Below are positions 1-5,013 of a stretch of 5,981 nt of DNA, in pieces. The position numbers were made by a program, and so were the translations under genes. Source of the DNA: an uncultured Eubacteriales bacterium (GTDB lineage: Bacteria > Bacillota > Clostridia > TANB77 > CAG-508). Location of the stretch: NCBI GenBank assembly GCA_902766085.1, contig CACXCH010000088.1, positions 1 through 5,981 on the forward strand. The letters run 5' to 3'. The notes below the pieces were generated by a model. The model did not search any database. It was not told where the DNA came from and saw only the letters and a list, made by a program, of their open reading frames with translations. Every line of letters begins with the position of its first letter. The stretch's first letter is position 1.

Positions 1-810
1 TATATAACAGCAACAATGAAGTATTGCAAAGAAAATGGCTTGAAGTGGGAGGAATATTGGAAAAATGATCAGGCATTAATTTATATGGTACATGGCAAGG
101 ACAATATCATTTTCCACAGTATAATTCTTCCAGGGCTTTTATTGGCAATGGAAGACAATATGAAGCTACCTGACAAGATGGTTTCATCAGAATACCTAAA
201 TATAAATGATGAAAAGATATCAAAAAGCAAAGGAAATGGCATTACAATATTGGATTTAGCAAACAACTATGATGTAGATTCAATCAGATATTATTTCATT
301 AATAATGGTCCAGAGAAAAAGGATAGCAATTTTTCTTTAGAGGATTTTAAAAACGTTCATAACACAGACTTAGTTAACAAATACGGAAATTTCGTAAATA
401 GAACACTAAAATTTAAAGGACTAACCAAGATTGAAGTAAGCACCTTAGAAGAAGAAATTAAGACTACAGTAGAAGCAACATATAAAAATGTTAGTGAATG
501 CATAGATAAGTTAGAATTTAAAAATGCTACACAAGAAATAATGAAGCTAATTGAATTTGGAAATAAATACTATGATGAAAGTAAACCATGGGTTCTTTAT
601 AAGGAAAATATTGATGAATTCAATAAAGTAATATACAATTGCACATATATAATTGCAAATATATGCAATCTATTTGAACCTATTATGCCAAAAACATCAG
701 AAACATTAAGCAAATACCTAAATATTGATATTTCAGAGTGGAAACCAATACAATTGCAAAAAGAAATAGCATTAGATAATGTTTTGCCATTATTTGAAAG
801 AATTAAATAG
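1..810 (+). CDS. metG: Methionyl-tRNA synthetase, C-terminal part (5' end outside window)
   Basis: Class I aminoacyl-tRNA synthetase that charges tRNA-Met with methionine in the cytoplasm. The frame is open from base 1 (Tyr-Ile-Thr-Ala-Thr-Met), matching the family's G-Y-x-S-A-T-M stretch, so the Met at 16 is internal and the gene begins upstream. Visible: the end of the Rossmann catalytic domain with HGKDNIIFH (about bases 91-117), the KMSKS-type ATP-binding loop as KISKS (bases 214-228), then DSIRYYF and a helical anticodon-binding domain containing GNFVNRTLKF and a W in 'ESKPWVLYK'. The protein ends at about 269 visible residues with 'LPLFERIK', where the anticodon-binding domain normally ends, so the C-terminal OB-fold tRNA-binding/dimerisation domain found in many Firmicute MetRS is absent. 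The HIGH motif and zinc knuckle would be upstream and cannot be judged. The family call is secure; whether it is the sole or a second MetRS is unknown. Confidence 0.93.
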   Translation, partial: YITATMKYCKENGLKWEEYWKNDQALIYMVHGKDNIIFHSIILPGLLLAMEDNMKLPDKMVSSEYLNINDEKISKSKGNGITILDLANNYDVDSIRYYFINNGPEKKDSNFSLEDFKNVHNTDLVNKYGNFVNRTLKFKGLTKIEVSTLEEEIKTTVEATYKNVSECIDKLEFKNATQEIMKLIEFGNKYYDESKPWVLYKENIDEFNKVIYNCTYIIANICNLFEPIMPKTSETLSKYLNIDISEWKPIQLQKEIALDNVLPLFERIK

Positions 811-830
811 ATAATCTTCAATTCAATTTT
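794..830 (+). terminator. Weak possible terminator after metG
   Basis: TTGAAAGA (794-801) can pair with TCTTCAA (815-821) with one bulged A. The loop spans the metG stop codon, and a short T-rich run follows (826-831). The stem is AT-rich and short, so this is at best a leaky terminator; topB may be read through from metG. Confidence 0.2.
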
Positions 831-844
831 TATGTTTCTAATAG

Positions 845-873
845 TTGAAAATTTAAGTGTATTGTGTTATAAA
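845..873 (+). promoter_or_regulatory. Candidate sigma-A promoter of topB
   Basis: TTGAAA at 845-850 (5 of 6 to TTGACA) is followed after exactly 17 bases by TATAAA at 868-873 (5 of 6 to TATAAT). Transcription would begin about base 880, right at the ATG at 881. No Shine-Dalgarno sequence lies between them, so the motif predicts a leaderless or nearly leaderless topB message. In an AT-rich intergenic region chance matches occur, but both hexamers and the spacing fit well. Confidence 0.5.
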
Positions 874-880
874 AAATACT

Positions 881-2956
881 ATGAGTAAACATTTATTGAT
901 AACAGAAAAACCTTCAGTTGCTATGGAATTTGCGAAGGTCATAGGAGAAAATGGGAAAAGATATAATGGGTATATTGAGTCCGAAAATTGGATAATAACT
1001 TGGTGTGTTGGACATTTAGTTACTATGAGTTACCCTGAAAAATATAACCCAAGTTTAAAACAATGGAGAATTGATACTTTGCCATTTATCCCTAAAAAAT
1101 GGAAATATGAGATTATACCAAATGTTAAAGCACAGTTTGAAATAATAAAGGGACTAATGCAAAGAGACGATATTGACATAATTTACAATGCCGGAGACTC
1201 TGGGAGAGAGGGAGAATATATACAAAGGCTTGTACAGATGATGGCTAATCCAAATCCTAAAGCAGAAAGAAAGAGAGTTTGGATTGACTCACAAACCGAG
1301 GAGGAAATAAAGAGAGGCATTAAAGAAGCAAAGCCATCAAGTGAATATGATAATTTGTCTGATAGTGCATATTTAAGAGCTAAGGAAGATTATTTAATAG
1401 GAATTAATTTTTCAAGAGCTATTACCATATTATATGGTGACGAACTAGCGAAGGAAACAAAAGAAAATCATCCTGTTATTTCAGTTGGACGAGTAATGAC
1501 TTGTGTTTTAGGGATGATTGTTCAGAGAGAAAGGGAGATTAGAAATTTTGTTAAAACTCCATTTTACAAAATAGAAGCCAATTTTGATAATTTTCAAGCT
1601 GAATGGAAAGTAAGTGAGGGTTCATCAATGTTTAACTCTCCTAAATTATATAATGAGAGTGGATTTAAAAACAAAAAAGATGCAGATGACTTTATTAAAA
1701 GTCTTAAGGATAAAAAAGCAATTGTAACAGAAGTTAAAAAATCAAAGCAAAAAGAGAATGCACCTTTATTATTTAATCTAGCAGAAATACAAAATGAATG
1801 TACAAAAAGATTTAAAATAAAGCCAGATGAAACTCTTGAAATTATTCAAAATTTATATGAAAAAAAGCTTGTTACATATCCTAGAACTGATGCTAGAGTT
1901 TTATCAACAGCTGTAGCTAAAGTTATTACAAAAAATCTAAACGGAATTGCAACACATTATCAAAACGAAGAAGTTCAAGGACTAATAAAACAGATGAAGG
2001 ACAACAAGTATTCAACTAATTTAATCAAAACGAAATATGTAAATGATTCAAAGATAACTGATCATTATGCGATAATTCCAACAGGACAAGGATATGAGAA
2101 CCTAAATTCTTTACCAGAATTACAAAAAAATGTGTATCATATTATAGTTAAAAGGTTTTTAGCAATTTTCTTTCCACCAGCAGAATATAATAAAATAAAT
2201 ATAGTTATTAAAATTGGAAATGAATCTTTTTATGCTAATTCAAGAGAATGCATTAAAGAGGGCTACTTAGTTGCCTGGAACAATGAAAAGAAATCCACAA
2301 AAACTGAACAAAATGTGGATAACGGAAATGAAAAAAAGGAAGAAATTGCAAAAGATAACCAAGAAAATAAAATTAATACTCCACAAAAAAAGGAAAATCC
2401 AACAGGTTCTATTACAAAGAATGAAAAAGAAAATCCAATTGCAACTATTACTATAAAGAATGAAAATATGTCAAATGCTATTGCTATAAAAGAAACATTA
2501 AACAACATAAAAAAGAATCAAGAGTTAGAGGTTAAAAGCTTTGAAACAAAAGAAGCGGAAACTAGTGCACCAACTAGATATAATTCAGGCTCAATAATTT
2601 TAGCAATGGAAAATGCAGGGAAACTAATAGAAGACGAAGAATTAAGAGAGCAAATAAAAGGAGTAGGAATAGGTACAAGTGCTACAAGAGCAGAAATAAT
2701 ACACAAGCTTGAAAAAATAAAATACATTGCAATAAATTCAAAAACTCAAATTATTACGCCAACACAAAAAGGTGAATATATTTATGATATTATATATAAA
2801 TCAATGCCTGATATGCTTAATCCAAAACTAACCGCTAGCTGGGAAAAGGGATTAGAAATGGTTGCTAATGGAGAAATAAAATCTGAAGAGTTTATGAATA
2901 AATTAACTAATTATATAAATCAAAAATTTAACAAATTAGTTTATGCTGGATGGTAA
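881..2956 (+). CDS. topB: DNA topoisomerase III (type IA, TopB family)
   Basis: Type IA topoisomerase that cuts one DNA strand through a 5'-phosphotyrosine and passes another strand, acting in decatenation and relaxation of negative supercoils. The protein is 691 residues from the ATG at 881. In order: Toprim domain with E9 (ITEKPSVA) and D106/E110/E112 in NAGDSGREGE; SVGRVMTCVLGMIVQRE (201-217); catalytic Tyr333 in LVTYPRTDAR; TDHYAIIPTG (393-402); and a C-terminal TopB block with APTRY (563-567), GIGTSATRAEII (596-607) and ASWEKGLE (652-659). No zinc fingers follow. A Lys/Asn/Glu-rich insert of about 75 residues (roughly 467-543) interrupts the domain. Family members usually read GRVQTP and DHHAIIPT where this one has GRVMTC and DHYAIIPT, so it is somewhat divergent. 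A GTG at 857 would add eight residues, but it lies inside the likely promoter. No clear SD precedes either start. TopB rather than TopA follows from the DxGREGE form, the AIIPT motif and the absence of zinc fingers. Confidence 0.9.
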   Translation: MSKHLLITEKPSVAMEFAKVIGENGKRYNGYIESENWIITWCVGHLVTMSYPEKYNPSLKQWRIDTLPFIPKKWKYEIIPNVKAQFEIIKGLMQRDDIDIIYNAGDSGREGEYIQRLVQMMANPNPKAERKRVWIDSQTEEEIKRGIKEAKPSSEYDNLSDSAYLRAKEDYLIGINFSRAITILYGDELAKETKENHPVISVGRVMTCVLGMIVQREREIRNFVKTPFYKIEANFDNFQAEWKVSEGSSMFNSPKLYNESGFKNKKDADDFIKSLKDKKAIVTEVKKSKQKENAPLLFNLAEIQNECTKRFKIKPDETLEIIQNLYEKKLVTYPRTDARVLSTAVAKVITKNLNGIATHYQNEEVQGLIKQMKDNKYSTNLIKTKYVNDSKITDHYAIIPTGQGYENLNSLPELQKNVYHIIVKRFLAIFFPPAEYNKINIVIKIGNESFYANSRECIKEGYLVAWNNEKKSTKTEQNVDNGNEKKEEIAKDNQENKINTPQKKENPTGSITKNEKENPIATITIKNENMSNAIAIKETLNNIKKNQELEVKSFETKEAETSAPTRYNSGSIILAMENAGKLIEDEELREQIKGVGIGTSATRAEIIHKLEKIKYIAINSKTQIITPTQKGEYIYDIIYKSMPDMLNPKLTASWEKGLEMVANGEIKSEEFMNKLTNYINQKFNKLVYAGW
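2390..2464 (+). repeat. Degenerate in-frame tandem repeat inside the TopB insert
   Basis: Two adjacent units of 36 bp (2390-2425) and 39 bp (2426-2464) encode KENPTGSITKNE and KENPIATITIKNE. Both begin with Lys-Glu-Asn-Pro and end with Lys-Asn-Glu, and they differ by one codon in length. They lie in the low-complexity, probably disordered part of TopB, which suggests the insert grew by local duplication. Confidence 0.7.
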
Positions 2957-3033
2957 TAAATTATTGATATTCAAAAACAAATTAATTATCATATTGTCAA
3001 AGGCGAATTAAAAGATCAGTTTGAATAAAATGG

Positions 3034-3062
3034 TAGACAAATTTGTAAAATTATGATATATT
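3034..3062 (+). promoter_or_regulatory. Candidate sigma-A promoter of the M23 peptidase gene
   Basis: TAGACA at 3034-3039 (5 of 6 to TTGACA) and TATATT at 3057-3062 (5 of 6 to TATAAT) are separated by exactly 17 bases. Initiation is predicted near 3069, leaving about 15-30 bases of leader before the translation start. This would exclude the ATGs at 3063 and 3067 as starts. The gene therefore probably has its own promoter rather than depending on topB. Confidence 0.5.
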
Positions 3063-3083
3063 ATGAATGCTGAAAACTAATAT

Positions 3084-4166
3084 TTGGAGGAAAAAGAAAT
3101 TAAAATTAGAGCAAGAAAAATTGCGGTGCATATTCGTAAAATAGTAAAACTATTGGTAACTATGATTATTGCAGCAATTTTTATTTTAGGAATAATCGAA
3201 ATTTCATATAAACAAACCTATAGTGTAATCTTAAATGGGGAAATCATTGGATACACTAACGATAAAATTGCACTTCAAAAAAGAATTAATAAATACCTTG
3301 AGTCAGGGAACGGAGATGATGTTGCTTTTGTTGAGCTTACAGATTTTCCTACATATCAAATATGTTTATTAAAGAAAAATGAAGTAACAAATGATGACGA
3401 AATATTTAACAAAATAGTTTCATCTGGCATTTCATATTATAAATATTATGCAATAACTGTTGGAGATGAAGAAAAGGTATATGTAAAAACATTTGAGGAG
3501 GCAGAGAACGTAATTAACCAGCTAAAGGAAAAATCAAGCTCAAATGCTGGTTCACTCAATATAACTGAAAAATATGCTAAGAACTCATCAACAGAAGGAA
3601 ATGAAAATGCAGCAGTAGCGAGTGATGTTACATATTCATCAGTTGATGAATGCGTTAATCAATTATATGTAGAACCTGTAAAAGTAGCCTCATCAAGAGG
3701 AACTACAAGGAAAACTACTACTAGCACTAGTGCATACCAAAATATAGGAAAACAAGTAGTAAGTTCTACATCATATCCTACTGATTTAGGAGTAACATTA
3801 ATAGAACCAGTAGTTGGTACAATATCATCTAGGTTTGGCTACCGTTCAAGGGATAATCACAAAGGACTTGACATAGCTGCACCAAAAGGAACAGCAATAA
3901 AAGCTGCAGCAGGAGGAACGGTAATATTTGCATCAAATGGTTCTCCATATTCTGGATATGGTAATTGTGTTGTAGTACAAAGCACCAGCTCATTAATAAT
4001 AATATATGGACATTGTAGCAAGCTATATGTAACAAAAGGTGAAACAGTTGCCCAAGGACAAATAATAGGAGCAGTAGGTTCAACAGGCTATTCAACAGGA
4101 AATCATTTACATTTTGAAATAAGATATAATGGAACAGCAATAAACCCACAAAAATATGTATATTAA
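3084..4166 (+). CDS. Membrane-anchored M23 (LytM/LysM-type) peptidoglycan endopeptidase
   Basis: Zinc metallopeptidase that cuts peptide crosslinks in peptidoglycan outside the cell membrane. Read from TTG 3084 it has 360 residues: a basic N-terminus (R9-K22), one membrane segment (about 21-40), an extracytoplasmic region with an 'NGEIIGYTND' stretch (51-60), a Ser/Thr/Asn-rich linker (about 151-232), and a C-terminal M23 domain (about 240-360). All zinc/catalytic motifs are present: H259 and D263 in HKGLD, H310 in YGHCS, H341 and H343 in HLHFE. The enzyme should therefore be active. The start is unclear: the perfect GGAGG (3086-3090) overlaps the TTG and sits 8 bases before an in-frame ATT at 3099. 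It could serve vegetative wall remodelling or be a SpoIIQ-like sporulation protein; a sigma-A-like promoter favours the former. No LysM or G5 domain can be firmly identified. Confidence 0.9.
   Translation: MEEKEIKIRARKIAVHIRKIVKLLVTMIIAAIFILGIIEISYKQTYSVILNGEIIGYTNDKIALQKRINKYLESGNGDDVAFVELTDFPTYQICLLKKNEVTNDDEIFNKIVSSGISYYKYYAITVGDEEKVYVKTFEEAENVINQLKEKSSSNAGSLNITEKYAKNSSTEGNENAAVASDVTYSSVDECVNQLYVEPVKVASSRGTTRKTTTSTSAYQNIGKQVVSSTSYPTDLGVTLIEPVVGTISSRFGYRSRDNHKGLDIAAPKGTAIKAAAGGTVIFASNGSPYSGYGNCVVVQSTSSLIIIYGHCSKLYVTKGETVAQGQIIGAVGSTGYSTGNHLHFEIRYNGTAINPQKYVY
3086..3090 (+). promoter_or_regulatory. Shine-Dalgarno GGAGG that points to a non-ATG start
   Basis: This perfect GGAGG is the only good ribosome binding site near the start of the M23 gene. 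The first in-frame codons at normal distance are ATT (3099, 8-base gap) and ATT (3105); there is no ATG, GTG or TTG in the right place. The TTG at 3084 overlaps the GGAGG itself and has no SD upstream. Confidence 0.5.
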
Positions 4167-4180
4167 ATAATAATCGCTAT

Positions 4181-4224
4181 AAAAAATATAGTTAAGTGCA
4201 AAAGCACTTAGCTATATTTTTTTT
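4181..4224. terminator. Strong bidirectional rho-independent terminator
   Basis: The left arm (about 4183-4199, ending in AAGTGC) pairs with the right arm (4204-4220, starting with GCACTT) over 17 positions with one G-T wobble. The loop is AAAA (4200-4203) and the right side runs into T8 (4217-4224). The left side carries an A-run (4181-4186), so the minus-strand transcript also ends in a U-tract. It sits between the M23 gene and the convergent coat genes and can stop transcription from both sides. Confidence 0.92.
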
Positions 4225-4272
4225 CATTTATTTAGAAAAGTCATATAAAATTTTAAGTTACACATAAAAAAG

Positions 4273-4521
4273 CTAACAATTAGTTAGTTCATTCTTTACT
4301 TTTTGAACTTCACTTATATCTGCGGGATCAGCTGGCTTATAGTAACCTTTAGCTTTAGCAATTTTATAAAGCTCATATTGAAAGCTTTCTTCGTCATCTC
4401 TCATTTGTTGTAAAGTTTGTCTTAAATTAACATTTTCACATTCAACAATAGCGTTTTCATATCTTGTTAATTCAGCTTTAGTACCACTTAGTACATCATT
4501 GCACATAGTTTTTTCATCCAT
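4273..4521 (-). CDS. CotF-like small spore coat protein
   Basis: Protein of 82 residues with the pattern of the CotF/ferritin-like spore coat family: an N-terminal 'MDEKTMCNDVLSGTK', a central 'YENAIVECENVNLRQTL' helix, and a C-terminal 'ELYKIAKAKGYYKPADPAD', equivalent to the Y-x-x-A-I-x-E-C, L-R and K-G-x-Y signatures of that family. It is predicted to be mostly helical, with three Cys (7, 28 and the last residue) and no signal peptide, and would be made in the developing spore or mother cell and placed in spore layers. It is the second gene of a two-gene minus-strand unit, 25 bases after its partner. An AAAGGA ribosome site (complement of 4533-4538) lies 11 bases before the ATG. Its transcript ends at the bidirectional terminator. 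The family call rests on remembered motif patterns, not a search. Confidence 0.78.
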   Translation of the reverse strand: MDEKTMCNDVLSGTKAELTRYENAIVECENVNLRQTLQQMRDDEESFQYELYKIAKAKGYYKPADPADISEVQKVKNELTNC

Positions 4522-4546
4522 AATAAAATTATTCCTTTCTTGAAAA

Positions 4547-4738
4547 TTAATTGTTATCTAAAAAAGTCATTAGTGTTTGCTTAGTATTTAAGCTATCTTG
4601 AGTAGCTTTGGTAAAAAGTTGTTTAATCTGAGGGTCAACTGCATTATTGGCATAATCAGTTAACTTTTTGTTACAAGTTGTTGCCCCGCCAATTAAATGT
4701 CTTAAATTCTGTAATTCAATTTTTGATAAATCAGCCAT
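4547..4738 (-). CDS. Small helical protein, probable spore coat partner of the CotF-like protein
   Basis: Protein of 63 residues, beginning 'MADLSKIELQNLRHLIGG', then 'YANNAVDPQIKQLF' and a final helix ending 'FLDNN'. It looks like two amphipathic helices with no signal peptide or membrane segment. The L-x-N-L-R-H-L-I-G and D-P-Q-I-K-Q-x-F stretches resemble small clostridial proteins usually annotated as spore coat or CotF-related; I cannot verify this here. An AGAAGG ribosome site (complement of 4746-4751) lies 7 bases before the ATG, and a sigma-G-like promoter sits just upstream. It is the first gene of the pair. Together the two proteins could form one four-helix CotF-like unit split over two polypeptides (see findings). 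Real-gene confidence is high; the function is less certain. Confidence 0.65.
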   Translation of the reverse strand: MADLSKIELQNLRHLIGGATTCNKKLTDYANNAVDPQIKQLFTKATQDSLNTKQTLMTFLDNN

Positions 4739-4768
4739 AAAAATACCTTCTTTCTTAAAATATAACTT

Positions 4769-4798
4769 TAGTATTTACTGATAAAAATTTTTTATTCA
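4769..4798 (-). promoter_or_regulatory. Candidate forespore (sigma-G/F-type) promoter of the coat pair
   Basis: On the minus strand, TGAATA (4798-4793) is followed after exactly 17 bases by AATACTA (4775-4769). The known sigma-G consensus is close to TGAATA, about 17-18 bases, then CATACTA, so 12 of 13 positions agree. Transcription would begin near 4762, 11 bases before the AGAAGG ribosome site. It fits the spore-coat assignment of the genes it would serve. Confidence 0.6.
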
Positions 4799-4824
4799 TA
4801 AATTTCGTATAGAAAGATATACTA
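4795..4824 (+). promoter_or_regulatory. Candidate divergent sigma-G-like promoter toward the M15 gene
   Basis: On the plus strand, TTCATA (4795-4800), then 17 bases, then TATACTA (4818-4824) resembles the sigma-G pattern (GHATR at -35, CATNHTA at -10) with one mismatch in each element. Its -35 overlaps that of the minus-strand promoter in the near-palindrome TATTCATA (4793-4800). The predicted start is near 4831, giving a leader of about 180 bases before the M15 gene. This is weaker than the minus-strand match. Confidence 0.4.
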
Positions 4825-4893
4825 AATGAAAAATAAAACCTTTAAGATTGCTGGGAAATTTTGTAACATTAAAAACTTTGCATAAAATAAAAT
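4814..4893 (+). repeat. Leader repeat, copy 1
   Basis: First copy of an approximately 80-bp direct repeat; the second begins 103 bases downstream. The first 62 bases match with only two substitutions (4835 and 4836 against 4938 and 4939). The copies then differ by a few bases and a 3-base length change before agreeing again at CATAAAATAAAAT. The repeat starts with the TATACTA -10-like motif and contains the conserved core TTTAAGATTGCTGGGAAATT (4841-4860). Confidence 0.9.
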
Positions 4894-4916
4894 TCAAAGT
4901 AATAATCTTTTACAAG

Positions 4917-4999
4917 AAGATATACTAAATGAAAAATGCAACCTTTAAGATTGCTGGGAAATTTTGTAACATTAAAAAAATTTTTACATAAAATAAAAT
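4917..4999 (+). repeat. Leader repeat, copy 2
   Basis: Second copy of the direct repeat, ending directly before the GGGAGG ribosome site of the M15 gene. It also has TATACTA (4921-4927). The only -35-like sequence is TAATA at 4900-4904 with a 16-base spacer, which is poor. It is probably a duplicated promoter-leader segment, so the M15 gene may have two transcription starts or a leader with two copies of a binding element. Confidence 0.9.
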
Positions 5000-5005
5000 G
5001 GGAGG
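5000..5005 (+). promoter_or_regulatory. Ribosome binding site fixing the M15 gene start
   Basis: GGGAGG lies 8 bases before the ATG at 5014. This selects 5014 over the in-frame ATG at 4936, which has no ribosome site and lies inside the duplicated leader. Confidence 0.9.
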
Positions 5006-5013
5006 CAATATTT

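Noticed and set aside
597..821. Minus-strand frames within metG (also 81-266)
   Set aside because: They are antisense to conserved MetRS sequence, with no ribosome site and no recognisable product.
857..880. GTG start for topB at 857
   Set aside because: It adds eight residues before the family's normal N-terminus, has no SD and lies within the likely promoter spacer.
2263..2508. Minus- and plus-strand frames across the TopB insert (also 2271-2456, plus strand)
   Set aside because: Low-complexity Lys- or Phe/Ser-rich translations are produced by A-rich sequence. They have no SD and overlap the TopB reading frame, which continues through with conserved blocks on both sides.
3829..4149. Open minus-strand frame of 106 codons, Leu-rich
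   Set aside because: It is antisense to the M23 catalytic domain, and its Leu and Phe runs are the mirror of the A-rich coding strand. There is no SD, and the plus-strand motifs are unambiguous.
4987..4995. CATAAAATA as a sigma-K -10 element, with AC at 4969-4970 sixteen bases upstream
   Set aside because: It fits the loose consensus, but transcription would begin at about 5000, inside the ribosome site. The spacing is also not kept in copy 1 (13 bases), so it is probably an AT-rich coincidence.
4814..4999. CRISPR-like repeat and spacer arrangement
   Set aside because: There are only two copies, the unit is 80 bp with a 23-bp gap, and no cas genes are nearby; it is a simple direct duplication.
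4936..5013. ATG start for the M15 gene at 4936, adding 26 residues
   Set aside because: It has no SD, lies inside the duplicated leader, and the ATG at 5014 has GGGAGG at an ideal distance. The extension does not look like a signal peptide.
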